Assembly: GCA_963706515.1 (NCBI GenBank)
Contig: CAVPMW010000006.1
Location: 1 to 64,000 of the forward strand
Length of the DNA stretch: 64,000 nucleotides
Origin: CAVPMW01 sp963706515
GTDB taxonomy: Bacteria > Chloroflexota > Anaerolineae > Anaerolineales > UBA4823
Direction of reading: 5' to 3'
A model generated the notes under the pieces. It had not been told where the DNA came from and ran no database searches. It worked only from the letters and a program-made list of their open reading frames with translations. Of this stretch, positions 54,959 to 64,000 are shown one piece after another. Both the position numbers and the translations under genes were made by a program. Numbering within the stretch: the first letter of the stretch is position 1; each line of letters begins with the position of its first letter.

Positions 54959-55663
54959 ATGGAAGTTGCAGCGGGGATTTACAGCCTTTCCCAGCGCAAA
55001 GGTGGGTTCGTGCATGCTTATCTGATTGACGACGGGAAGGACCTGCTGATCATCGATACCCTCTACGACGTGGACGCCGCGGGCGTGCTGGCCCAGATCG
55101 AGCAGATTGGTAAAACGGTGAAAGACCTCAAGCACATCATCCTTACCCACGCCCACCGCTCCCACCTGGGAGGCATGGCGACGCTCAAGCAGCTGAGCGG
55201 AGCCCCGGTGTACGTTCACGAGTGGGAGGCGGATATCATTGCCGGGGAGCGCAAAGCACAGCCCGTATCGCTGCGCCCCCACTCACCCCTGCGCACCTAT
55301 CCGCTGCAAGCTGGTCTTGCGCTGGGCTTCGGCAAGCACGTGCCGGTGAAAGTCGATCACTATATCCATGAGGGAGACCAGATCGGGCCCATCCACGTCA
55401 TCTATGCTCCGGGTCATTCCCCGGGTCACCTGGGGTTTTATTGGCCCGAGCGCAAAATGCTCTGCGCCGGCGATGCGGTCGTCACCTGGCCGAAGTTCGA
55501 GCTGGGCTGGCGCGGCTTCCTGCTCAACCCCAGCCAGCACCTGCGCTCGCTGCGCCGCCTGGCTGATTTCGATGCCGAAATCCTGTGCGTGGGGCACGGC
55601 GATCCCCTGGCTTCCGGCGGCGGCGAGCGCATCCGTGCGGCTTTGAAGGAGATCGACAATTGA
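54959..55663 (+). CDS. Metallo-beta-lactamase-fold hydrolase with altered metal motif
   Basis: 234 residues. EVAAGIYSLSQRKGGFVHAY, DLLIIDTLYDVDAAGVLAQI and IILTHAHRSHLGGMATLKQL form the fold; the usual HxHxDH reads HAHRSH, so the metal-2 Asp is Ser. Later ligands YAPGHSPGHLGFY, MLCAGDAVVTW and CVGHGDPLA are present. Glyoxalase-II-like members are the nearest type. A one-metal site is possible. Starts 31 bp before proA. Confidence 0.85.
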   Translation: MEVAAGIYSLSQRKGGFVHAYLIDDGKDLLIIDTLYDVDAAGVLAQIEQIGKTVKDLKHIILTHAHRSHLGGMATLKQLSGAPVYVHEWEADIIAGERKAQPVSLRPHSPLRTYPLQAGLALGFGKHVPVKVDHYIHEGDQIGPIHVIYAPGHSPGHLGFYWPERKMLCAGDAVVTWPKFELGWRGFLLNPSQHLRSLRRLADFDAEILCVGHGDPLASGGGERIRAALKEIDN

Positions 55664-55693
55664 TGATTGTTAAGAACATGAAGAGGTGCGGAA

Positions 55694-56953
55694 ATGCTGA
55701 CTGAATTGGGAGGGCGCGCCCGCCAGGCGGCGCGGCATTTGGCGCTGGCTTCCAGCGAGCAGAAGAACGCGGCTTTACTCAGCCTGGCGGAAGGTTTGTC
55801 CGCGGCTTCGGCGGAGATTTTAGCCGCCAACCAGGAGGATGTGGCTGGTGGAAGGCAGGCCGGTCTTTCAGAAGCGCTGCTCGACCGGCTCACGCTGAAC
55901 GAAGGACGGCTGGCAGGCATCGCCGCGGACCTGCGCCAGGTGGCAGCCCTGCCGGACCCGGTCGGCGAGCGCTTCGATCAGGCGGTCATGCCCAACGGGC
56001 TGCAGGTATGCAAACAGCGCGTGCCGCTGGGGGTGCTGGGTGTGATCTACGAAGCCCGCCCCAACGTGACCGTGGATGTAGCCGGATTGGCGATCAAGAC
56101 CGGCAATGCAGCCATCCTGCGCGGCGGCAGCGAGACGATCTGCTCCAACCAGGCGCTGGTGGCTGTGATCCAGGCGGCTCTGGCGGAGAACGGCCTGCCG
56201 CGCGATGCAATGCTGTTCATCGACGATCCTGACCGGGCGCGGGTTTACGAGCTCCTGCAGCTGGACGAGTACGTGGATATGATCATCCCGCGCGGCGGGG
56301 CCGCGCTGCACGAATTTTGCCGCAAGAACAGCCGCATCCCGGTCATCACCGGCGGCATCGGCATCTGCCACCTGTTCGTAGATCGCACGGCAGACCAGGC
56401 GGCGTCTCTGGAAGTGATCCACAATGCCAAAACCCAGCGCCCGAGCGTGTGCAATGCCCTGGATACGACCCTGGTCCACCGGGAGATCGCCGGGGAGTTC
56501 TTGCCCAGGCTGGTCCAGCGGCTGCGCCCGTCCGGGGTGAGCTTTCGCGCCGAGCCGCAGGCGCTGGCAATTTTAGCGAGCGCCGGCGAGACCGAAGACG
56601 TGCTGCCCGCCGGCCCGCAGGATTTCGACACCGAGTGGCTGTCGTTGGTGCTGGGGTTGAAGGTGGTCGCCGGGCTGGAAGAGGCTGTGGAGCACATCTA
56701 CCAGCACAGCACTGGCCATTCCGACGGCATACTGACCGGCACAGCGGAGAACGCTCAGCGCTTCGTCACGGTCGTCGATTCTGCCGCAGTTTACGTAAAC
56801 GCCAGCACGCGCTTCACAGACGGGGGCCAGCTCGGCCTGGGAGCTGAGGTAGCCGTTTCTACCCAGCGCCTGCATGCCCGTGGACCGATGGGGCTGCGCG
56901 AGCTGACGACGTACAAGTGGGTGATCGAGGGGGATTATCAGGTACGCAAGTAA
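55694..56953 (+). CDS. proA: Glutamate-5-semialdehyde dehydrogenase
   Basis: Reduces glutamyl-5-phosphate in proline synthesis. 419 residues, intact. GVLGVIYEARPNVTVDVAGL, KTGNAAILRGGSETICSNQA, YVDMIIPRGGAALHEFCRKN and AKTQRPSVCNALDTTLVHRE with the catalytic Cys, then SDGILTGTAENAQRFVTVVD. ATG 55694 after GAGGTG. It should act with ProB at 49844. Confidence 0.96.
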   Translation: MLTELGGRARQAARHLALASSEQKNAALLSLAEGLSAASAEILAANQEDVAGGRQAGLSEALLDRLTLNEGRLAGIAADLRQVAALPDPVGERFDQAVMPNGLQVCKQRVPLGVLGVIYEARPNVTVDVAGLAIKTGNAAILRGGSETICSNQALVAVIQAALAENGLPRDAMLFIDDPDRARVYELLQLDEYVDMIIPRGGAALHEFCRKNSRIPVITGGIGICHLFVDRTADQAASLEVIHNAKTQRPSVCNALDTTLVHREIAGEFLPRLVQRLRPSGVSFRAEPQALAILASAGETEDVLPAGPQDFDTEWLSLVLGLKVVAGLEEAVEHIYQHSTGHSDGILTGTAENAQRFVTVVDSAAVYVNASTRFTDGGQLGLGAEVAVSTQRLHARGPMGLRELTTYKWVIEGDYQVRK

Positions 56954-58371
56954 TTCGCACCCCGCATTGATCCGCAGAATACCTCAGAGCCGCTAACCCG
57001 GACGTCAGCAAGGCTTGCCGGGCTTGCTCGAGCTGGGCAGCTACCGCCTGCGGGGCGGTGCCGCCGCTCGCACGCCGGCGTGCGATGCTGCGCTGAAAGT
57101 CAAAGACAGCATACACATCCGGTTCGAAGTGCACGTCCAGCGAGCGGAATTCCTCGAGCGTCAGGGCATCCAGGGGCTTATTGGCCTGCGCAGCCAGCCG
57201 GACGGCCTGCCCGGCGAGGGAGTGCGCCTGGCGGAACGGCACGCCGCGCTCGACCAGGTAATCGGCCAGGTCCGTTGCCAGCAGCGCCGGGTCGAGCGCG
57301 GCGCGCATCCGCTCGGGGTGGAGCAGCAGGCCGCGTATGGCAGCCGAGAGCACCGGCAGCAGAGCCAGCAGGGTATCCCACGCCCGGAAAACTGGCAGCT
57401 TATCTTCCTGCAGATCCTTATCGTAAGCGGAGGGCAGCCCCTTCAGGGTCGCCAGCCAGCCCGCCAGGCTGCCCAGCAGGCTGCCTGCCTTGCCGCGCGC
57501 CAGCTCGAATACGTCCGGGTTCTTTTTCTGCGGCATCAGGCTGGAGCCTGTCGCAAAGCGGTCGGATTGCTCGAAGAAACCGAACTCTTCACTCGAGAAC
57601 AATATCGTAGCTTCAGCCAGGCGGCTGAGGTGGATCCCGCATAAAGACGCGGCGAACAAGAACTCGGCGGCGAAATCCCGGTCGGAGACCGCATCCAGGC
57701 TGTTTGCAGAAGGGGCAGTAAAGCCCAGGCGAGGCAGCCAGGGCCTGCCGGTCGACCGCGAACGGCACCCCTGCCAGGGCTCCGCAGCCCAGGGGCAGGA
57801 TCGCGGTGCGCTCAGCCAGCTCGTGCAGGCGCTGCCGGTCGCGCTGCAGCGGCCAGAAGTGGGCGAGCCACCAGTGGCTGAGCAGGATTGGCTGAGCGCG
57901 CTGCAGGTGGGTGTAGCCTGGCAGGATATATTCCCCGTCAGATTCGGCGCGCTCCACGAGTGCAGCTTGCAATCCCATCAGGGCGGATTCCAGCTCGGGC
58001 AGGCTGTCCAGCAGCCACAGGCGCAGATCCGTTGCCACCTGATCGTTGCGGCTGCGTCCGGTGTGCAGCTTACCGGCGAGGGGACCGATCAGCTCTCCCA
58101 GGCGGCGCTCCACCGCGGTATGGATGTCCTCATCGCTTTCGGCGAAGACAAAGGCATCCTGCTCGAGCTCAACGGCGATGGCTGCCAGACCTGCCAGGAT
58201 CTGCTCGGCCTCGTCCTGTCCGAGCACGCCAGCCTGGAGAAGCGCCTCCGCCCAGGCCTGGCTGCCGCGCACGTCTTGCGGCGCCAGGCGGCGGTCAAAG
58301 CTTAGCGATGCATTCAGCTCCCAGGCAGCCGGGTCGAGCTTTCCGCTGAAGCGACCTCCCCAAAGTGTCAT
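56859..58371 (-). CDS. argH: Argininosuccinate lyase, frameshifted
   Basis: Last step of arginine synthesis, cleaving argininosuccinate. MTLWGGRFSGKLDPAAWELN, ESDEDIHTAVERRLGELIG, LHTGRSRNDQVATDLRLWLL and PGYTHLQRAQPILLSHWWLA; a frame change near 57728 leads to FTAPSANSLDAVSDRDFAAE, then the fumarase-superfamily signature GSSLMPQKKNPDVFELARGK. The frame ends at 56859, 95 bp inside the convergent proA, so the true stop is probably near 56960-57010 and lost to an indel. It follows argG by 38 bp. Confidence 0.92.
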
Positions 58372-58409
58372 AGGCTTGCCTCACATAGTTAGACTCGTAG
58401 AATCTCCGG

Positions 58410-59670
58410 TCAATCCCGCTTGAAGCGCGCGTAATCCGGCTTGGGCATGTTCAGACCTGAAACCGGCAATCCGTTCAGGCCGCGCACTTTGAGCGGCAGA
58501 CCCATACAGATGGATAAAGCCCGCTGCATCGCTCTGATCGTAGACGTCCTCCTGACCGAAGGTGGCAAAGTCTTCCCGGTACAGGCTGAAAGGGCTTTTG
58601 CGCCCGGCAGAAATGATGTTGCCTTTGTAGAGCTTGAGGCGCACCTGCCCGGTGACCGGACCCTGGGTGCTGTCCACGAAGGCATCCAGGGCTTCGCGCA
58701 GCGGCGAGAACCACATGCCATTATAGACCAGGTCAGCGTATTTCAGAGCGAGCACATCCTTATAATTCAGGGTTTCCTTATCCAGGACCAGCGATTCGAG
58801 CTCGCGGTGGGCTGCCAGGATAATCGTCCCGCCGGGAGTCTCGTACACCCCGTGCGATTTCATGCCGACCAGGCGGCTCTCCACCAGGTCTATGCGCCCG
58901 ATGCCGTGCTTTCCGCCCAGCTCGTTCAGCAGGGTGAGCACCTGATACGGGGACAGCTTCTGCCCGTTAACCGCTACCGGCGTGCCGGATTCAAACTCGA
59001 TCTCGACAAACTCCGGCTGGTCGGGGGCATCTTCAGGGGAGACGGATATCTGGTACATACTCTCGTCTGGCTCGAGCCAGGGATCTTCCAACGGGCCGCC
59101 TTCGTGGGAGATGTGCATGAGGTTGCTGTCCCGGCTGTAGATGGATTTCAACGTCGCTTTGACCGGAACGTTATGCGCCTTGGCGTAATCGATCGCATCC
59201 TCCCGCGAGCGGATATCCCATTCCCGCCAGGGGGCAATGACCTTCAGGCGCGGGTCGAGCGCCGTGTAAGTGAGCTCGAAACGCACCTGGTCGTTGCCCT
59301 TGCCGGTTGCCCCGTGGGCGACTGCGTCCGCGCCGACCTGGTGCGCCGCTTCTACCTGGTGCTTGGCGATCAGCGGGCGCGCCATCGAAGTTCCCAGCAG
59401 ATATTTGCGCTCGTATACTGCTCCGGCGCGCAGGCAGGGCATGACATAATCCTGGACAAATTCTCCGCGCATGTCATGCAGGATTAACTGGCTTGCCCCG
59501 CTGGCCAGCGCTTTGGCCTCCAGGCCTTCCAGCTCGTCCCCCTGGCCGATACTGGCGGTAAAGCAGATCACCTCACAGCCATAGTTCTCCCTGAGCCAGG
59601 GCACAATGACGGAGGTGTCCAGCCCACCGGAGTAGGCCAGGACGACTTTATTAACTTTTGCTTTGGACAT
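58410..59670 (-). CDS. argG: Argininosuccinate synthase, frameshifted near the end
   Basis: Joins citrulline and aspartate with ATP. About 419 residues: KVVLAYSGGLDTSVIVPWLR (PP-loop), VAHGATGKGNDQVRFELTYT, HNVPVKATLKSIYSRDSNLM, HISHEGGPLEDPWLEP and GRIDLVESRLVGMKSHGVYE. A frame change near 58505 restores the usual ending PVSGLNMPKPDYARFKRD. The ATG at 59670 follows GGAGG. A structured leader with an intrinsic terminator precedes it. Confidence 0.95.
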
Positions 59671-59699
59671 GAGAGCCTCCTTTACGTCTTCAACAGGTT

Positions 59700-59870
59700 G
59701 GTGAATAAAAAAAGCCCTCCGGGAAGGAGGGCTAAGTCAACGTGCGGACTTTAGATGGATGTGCCGGGCAGCTCTGAGCTCAGTCGAGCGGGCACACCTG
59801 TCCTTCCCATGGGGAGGGCAGGTGGGGACGACGAGAGCGCAGGGTCAGCGCGTGCCGGGGTTCCATCGTG
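59700..59870 (-). promoter_or_regulatory. Structured argG leader with terminator; possible T-box-like element
   Basis: On the minus strand the clpB-argG gap holds GATGGAACCCCGGCACGCG then CGCTCTCGTCGTCCCC, similar to a T-box (UGGNACC...CGCG...CUCGUCCC). Two more hairpins follow (59757-59795; 59796-59825 with CACCTG/CAGGTG), and then the terminator AGCCCTCC-TTCCC-GGAGGGCT with a U7 run (59707-59733), 37 bp before argG. The terminator is clear; the T-box reading is tentative because only ~70 nt separate it from clpB. Confidence 0.45.
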
Positions 59871-59931
59871 GGAGCGAGTCTATCACGTAGCTTTATTCGT
59901 TTCAAGGGTACGAATGTCACCATCTTTCGGG

Positions 59932-62521
59932 TTATTCGAGCATGACCTCGCTCACCGGCGACGGACTGAAGACCAGGCCGTCCGCTCCACGATCGACCCG
60001 GATCAGCGAGCCGGCGGGGAAGTCTCCGTTGAGTAAGTGCAGCGCCAGCGGGTCCTGCAGTTCACGCTGGATGGCGCGCTTCAGCGGGCGGGCGCCAAAG
60101 TCGGGGTCGTAGCCAACTTCCGCCAGGTACTCGCGGGCGGCCTCGCTGGTCTCCAGAGTATAGCCGCGCTCGTTCAGCAGGCGGGCGACGCGGGCAAGCT
60201 GGATGGCAACGATCCCGGACAGTTGCTCACGGGTCAGGGGATGGAATATGACCACCTCATCCACCCGGTTGAGGAACTCCGGGCGGAAGTGCGCCTGGAG
60301 GACGTGCAAGATCTCGTCACGGCTCACCTGGCGACCGCCTTCCCAGAGCTGGTTGCCCAGGTTGCTGGTCATGATCACCACAGTGTTGCGGAAATCAACC
60401 GTACGACCGTGACCGTCGGTCAGGCGACCATCGTCGAGCAGCTGCAGCAAGACGTTGAACACCTCTGGGTGAGCTTTTTCGACCTCGTCGAAGAGCACCA
60501 CGCTGTAGGGGCGGCGGCGCACAGCTTCTGTGAGCTGACCGCCTTCTTCGTATCCAATATAACCCGGGGGAGCGCCTACCAGGCGCGAGACGGTATGCTT
60601 CTCCTGGTACTCGCTCATGTCGATGCGCACCATGGCATGCTCGTCATCGAAGAGGAACTCTGCCAGGGCTCGCGCCAGCTCGGTCTTGCCTACCCCGGTG
60701 GGACCGAGGAAAATAAACGAGCCAATTGGGCGGTTGGGGTCCTGCAGACCCGCCCGGGCGCGGCGGACTGCATTCGAGACGACGCGCAGGGCGTCCTCCT
60801 GCCCGATCACGCGCGCGTGCAGGCGTTCTTCCATGTGGATGAGCTTCTCCGTCTCACCTTCCAGCAGGCGGGAGACCGGAATGCCCGTCCAGCGGGCGAC
60901 CACCTGCGCAATCTCTTCAGCGTCCACTTCTTCTTTGAGCAGCGCGCCTCCTTTTTGGAGCTCTTTGATCCGCTTCTCTCCTTCGACCAGGCGGGTCTCC
61001 AGCTCGCGCAGGGTGCCGAAGCGCAGGCGAGCGGCTTTTTCAAGGTCCGCCTGGCGCTCAGCCCGCTCGATTTCAAGGCGCGTGCTCTCGATCTGCTCTT
61101 TGACCGATTGCAGCTCGCCAATCGCCTGCTTTTCGGTCTGCCAGCGAGCGTGCAGCTGGGTGGAGTGCTCCCGCAGGTCAGCCAGGTCTTTTTCCAGGCG
61201 CTGCAGACGTTCTTTGGAAGCTTTGTCCTTCTCTTTGCCGAGCGCCTGGCGCTCGATCTCGAGCTGCATGATCTGGCGGTCGACCGCGTCCAGTGCCTGC
61301 GGCTTGGAGTCGATCTCGGTGCGCAGGCGGGCCGCGGCCTCATCGATCAGGTCGATGGCTTTGTCTGGCAGATGGCGGTCGGCGATGTAGCGGTTGGATA
61401 AGGTAGCCGCAGCGATCACCGCCGAGTCGGTAATCCGCACACCGTGATGGACCTCGTAGCGTTCCTTCAGACCGCGCAAAATGCTGATGGTGTCCTCGAC
61501 GCTGGGTTCCTCCACCAGGATCGGTTGGAAGCGGCGCTCCAGAGCGGGGTCTTTCTCGACATGCTTGCGGTACTCGTCGATGGTAGTCGCGCCGATCATG
61601 TGCAGCTCGCCGCGCGCCAGCATGGGCTTGAGCATGTTGCCGGCATCCAGCGCGCCTTCGGCCGCGCCTGCGCCGACTACCGTATGCATCTCATCCACAA
61701 ACAGGATCACCTCGCCTTGCGCATCGGTGATCTCCTTTAGCACCGCTTTGAGGCGCTCTTCGAACTCGCCGCGGTACTTTGCCCCAGCGACGAGGGCGCT
61801 CATATCGAGCTGAATTAAGCGTTTATGCTTGAGACCCTCGGGGACGTCGCCGTTGACCATGCGCTGGGCGAGCCCTTCGACAATCGCTGTCTTGCCCACG
61901 CCAGGATCGCCGATCAGCGCCGGGTTGTTCTTGGTGCGGCGGGAAAGGATCTGCACCACGCGGCGGATCTCTTCATCGCGTCCGATCACCGGGTCTACTT
62001 TGCCCTGGCGAGCCTGGGCGGTGAGATCGCGGCCATATTTCTCCAGCGCCTGGTAGGTAGTCTTCCGGCGTCTGCGAGGTGACCCGCTGTGTGCCGCGAA
62101 TACTGGCTAATGCCTTGAGGATGGCATCCTTGCTCAAGCCGTATTGGGCAAGGCGTTTACCTTCCGCAGATTCGGTCAGGCCGAGCAGGATGTGCTCGGC
62201 AGAGACGTACTCATCCTGCATGCCCTTGGCATAGCGTTCTGCTGCAGCCAGCACATCGCTTGCCGGGCGCGACAGTCCAACTTCACCTGAAGCGCCGTAA
62301 ACGCGCGGGCGGTTATCCAGCTCACGGGTCACCTCTTCGCGCAATGCCAGCTCGCTGCCGGCGACTTTGGTTACGACCGCCGGGACGACGCCTTCCTCCT
62401 GGCGCAGCAAGGCCAGCAGCAGGTGAGCTGGCTCGATAGCCTGGTGGTTATATTCCTGGGCAAGGCGCTGCGCCTCCAGGACAGCTTCCTGAGATTTTTG
62501 TGTGTATTTATCAAGATTCAT
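59932..62521 (-). CDS. clpB: Disaggregase ClpB, frameshifted
   Basis: AAA+ chaperone resolving protein aggregates with DnaK. About 863 residues. N-domain (MNLDKYTQKSQEAVLEAQRL), a frame change near 62055 into KVDPVIGRDEEIRRVVQILS, NBD1 Walker A GDPGVGKTAIVEGLA and Walker B VILFVDEMHTVVGAGAAEGA, a long coiled-coil middle domain (~residues 400-530), NBD2 Walker A GPTGVGKTELARALAEFLFD with VVLFDEVEKAHPEVFNVLLQ and sensor MTSNLGNQ. ATG 62521 with AGGAG. No CIRCE-type element is seen upstream. Confidence 0.96.
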
Positions 62522-62622
62522 AGGATTGCTCCTTTACCAATAATGGGTTTTTCAACTTTCAGGGACTGAAAATCAGGCCCAGATTTTGCACCTTAAGTAA
62601 TGACTTTTAGATTATGAACCTG

Positions 62623-62710
62623 TCCGAAAATACGAGGGTGTCCGATTTTGTGGTGTGAGCGGCTGTAAGCCCGCACACACCACAAAATCGATTCTCCATC
62701 CGTATTCGGA
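62623..62710. repeat. 88-bp bipartite palindrome
   Basis: Outer arms TCCGAA(A) / TTCGGA, an imperfect middle (ATACGAGGG against ATACGGATGG) and an inner stem with CGATTTTGTGGTGTG and GCGGC. Sister of 54845-54930, and again between divergent genes (clpB and the FHA region). Confidence 0.92.
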
Positions 62711-62772
62711 TAGATATTATATCTATATAGTTCCGGCAGGGCAGCCGGGCAGACCCCCTGACCGGTGAATAT

Positions 62773-62958
62773 ATGGAAGAGTTTAACGAGGAATTGTTGG
62801 AATCGGGTAAGAGCAGCGTTAACACGGCATTTGAAAGTGTGGATTCAAGCAGAATGGCAGAGTCGGTTGACACTGCCTTCAATTCTCAGTACACTATAGG
62901 GGAAACAGCCGACCCCAGCGGTTTGGACTGTGGGGAAAGGCAAGCGGGCAGCAACTAG
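62773..62958 (+). CDS. Possible small acidic protein with internal duplication
   Basis: 61 codons, MEEFNEELLESGKSSVNTAF and on; the unit S-V-N/D-T-A-F-E/N-S occurs twice (SSVNTAFES and ESVDTAFNS). No TM or known domain, and only a weak ribosome binding site (GGTGA). It lies 29 bp before the FHA gene, in the same direction. It could be a real short gene or the 5' region of the FHA transcript. Confidence 0.35.
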   Translation: MEEFNEELLESGKSSVNTAFESVDSSRMAESVDTAFNSQYTIGETADPSGLDCGERQAGSN

Positions 62959-62987
62959 GCCTGTTTCCCAATCATGGAGGAAAAATT

Positions 62988-63704
62988 ATGGCAGAAACGA
63001 CCTACCGCCTGGTGATGCGCACCGGCCCTACCCCTGGGCAGGCCTTTGACTTGACCCAGAAAGAAATGACCGTCGGGCGAGACCTGCAGAACTCAATTAT
63101 CCTTAACGACGCAGAGGTTTCCCGCAAGCACGCTCGAATTTACCCCCAGTCTGGCGGGTTCGTCCTCGAGGACCTGGGATCTACCAATGGCACCTTCGTC
63201 AATGGGCAGCGACTGATGGGACCTCACCTGCTGCGCCCGGGAGAGGTCATCTTCTTCGGCGAGACAATCAGCGTGGCTTACGAAGTCATGCAGTTTGACC
63301 CGAATGCCACGATGGCTGCGAGCGCGCACGTCGGGGCGGAGGTTGGGCCTCCCCCGCAGCAAGGTGGCTGGCAGGGGTACCCGGCTCCCCAGCAGGGCTA
63401 TCCGCCGCCCCAACAGGGCTATCCGCCCGCGCAGCCAGCCTATGCGCCTGCCCAGCCGCCGCCGGTCTACAGCCAGCCAGCGCCCCAGTACAGCGGGCAA
63501 ATCCCGCCGGGGCCCGTGGCAGGAGAAGTCCCTCCAAAAGCGCTAACCCTGAGCGGGCGGCGCAACTTGCTGCTGCTGGGCGGGGGCTGCCTCATACTTG
63601 TCCTCTGCCTGTGCGTGGTTGCAGCCTATTCCTTCGACGCGCTGAACATGTACTGTCAGGGCCCCTTCAGCACGCTCTCCGGAATACTCTATACCTGTCC
63701 GTAA
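62988..63704 (+). CDS. FHA-domain membrane protein
   Basis: 238 residues. The FHA domain (about 20-95): MTVGRDLQNSIILNDAEVSR, KHARIYPQSGGFVLEDLGST and NGTFVNGQRL carry the phosphothreonine-binding Gly, Arg, Ser, His and Asn residues. A Pro/Gln/Tyr-rich spacer follows with QQGYPPP repeats, then a TM helix LLLLGGGCLILVLCLCVVAA and a short outer tail with two cysteines. It probably binds a phosphorylated partner at the membrane, fitting Ser/Thr kinase signalling. The ATG follows GGAGG. Confidence 0.9.
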   Translation: MAETTYRLVMRTGPTPGQAFDLTQKEMTVGRDLQNSIILNDAEVSRKHARIYPQSGGFVLEDLGSTNGTFVNGQRLMGPHLLRPGEVIFFGETISVAYEVMQFDPNATMAASAHVGAEVGPPPQQGGWQGYPAPQQGYPPPQQGYPPAQPAYAPAQPPPVYSQPAPQYSGQIPPGPVAGEVPPKALTLSGRRNLLLLGGGCLILVLCLCVVAAYSFDALNMYCQGPFSTLSGILYTCP

Positions 63705-63727
63705 CATCAGCTGGGAAGAAATCGGAA

Positions 63728-63996
63728 ACTTGACACATCCCGAATCTCATATTCGGCCTTTGTAGACATCATATGCCCCACCTTCCCTCCCTGCCACCTG
63801 CGGCGCCGAATGAGGAAAAATACGGAAAAATGGATGAATTGCGGGCGGATGCCCGCAATTCATCCATTTTTCCGATAATAAACCCTCCCCCGATTTTTGG
63901 GGGAGGGTGAAGTTGCCTATGGCAACTTCGGGTGGGGGGCGATTTCCACGGTGCCTCAGAAAGATTAAATCTGGGGTGACTCATGTTTCTGAATTG
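63728..63996. mobile_element. MITE-like palindromic element, copy D (most complete)
   Basis: Left end GAAACTTGACACATCCCGAA (about 63725-63745), central 24-bp stem 63823-63846 / 63851-63874 (loop GGAT), hairpin CCCTCCCCC/GGGGGAGGG (63881-63907), an extra small palindrome GAAGTTGCC-TAT-GGCAACTTC (63910-63930), and right end AAATCTGGGGTGACTCATGTTTC (63967 on). The ends are inverted repeats matching at 17 of 25 positions. No ORF inside. Confidence 0.85.
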
Positions 63997-64000
63997 ATTC

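Noticed and set aside
60037..61401. 454-codon plus-strand frame opposite clpB
   Set aside because: Shadow of clpB; the minus strand has complete Walker motifs and family length.

Overview
The window reads as a chromosomal segment from a bacterium of the Chloroflexota, probably class Anaerolineae. The basis is protein-level resemblance, the moderately GC-rich coding DNA with AT-rich promoters, TATAAT-type -10 boxes, GGAGG ribosome binding sites, and the mix of genes (LysM, FHA and SH3 secreted proteins, zinc-ribbon proteins, many MFS and glycosyltransferase genes). This taxonomic call is an inference, because no rRNA is present. About two dozen conserved genes, including rplL, rplJ, rplA, clpB, argG and argH, are split by one or more single-base frameshifts while both halves stay fully conserved. 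The simplest reading is indel error in the assembly, so most broken genes here are annotated as one gene spanning the frames.

Layout. 0-3.4 kb: a partial membrane protein, a four-TM protein and an OmpR-type two-component system. 3.4-11.1 kb (all minus strand): the classical translation/transcription block PIN-TRAM protein, rlmB, tRNA-Thr, tRNA-Tyr, tRNA-Thr, tuf, rpmG, tRNA-Trp, secE, nusG, rplK, rplA, L10 leader, rplJ, rplL, terminator. 11.5-15.4 kb: menaquinone methyltransferase, two further methyltransferases and UDP-glucose dehydrogenase. 15.7-21.9 kb: an Rrf2 regulator with Fe-S-type cysteines, a heavily frameshifted urocanate hydratase, a CcmC-like membrane protein, an MFS carrier, a DHH phosphoesterase and a secreted LysM protein. 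21.9-30.9 kb: glycosyltransferases with a thioesterase, MscS, DUF423, a metallo-hydrolase, a class II aldolase, a TPR/zinc-ribbon protein, a TlpA-like lipoprotein and an epimerase. 31.3-44.3 kb: a secreted propeller protein, MFS, metallophosphoesterase, SUI1, THUMP methyltransferase, thioesterase, RsbU-type phosphatase, patatin, a membrane glycosyltransferase and a right-handed beta-helix protein. 45-50 kb: SlyD, a LuxR-type regulator with two HtrA-like proteases, and a phosphodiester glycosidase. 49.8-57 kb: proB and proA separated by a small accessory island (transposase scrap, P-loop kinase, integron-integrase scrap, HigBA). 56.9-62.5 kb: argG-argH behind a structured leader, and clpB. 63 kb: an FHA membrane protein.

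The most unusual content is intergenic. At least nine long, near-perfect palindromes with stems of about 22-28 bp are scattered through the window. They commonly close with CCGAAAA/TTTTCGG and have variable inner stems. Four of them sit in the middle of a MITE-like element of about 190-270 bp with recognisable terminal inverted repeats, and the flanks stay similar while the central stem is exchanged. There is also a three-copy structured repeat next to an RsbU-type gene, a separate GTTGGGTT-type REP element, a 41-bp block shared in inverse orientation by two unrelated genes, and an integron-like cassette remnant.
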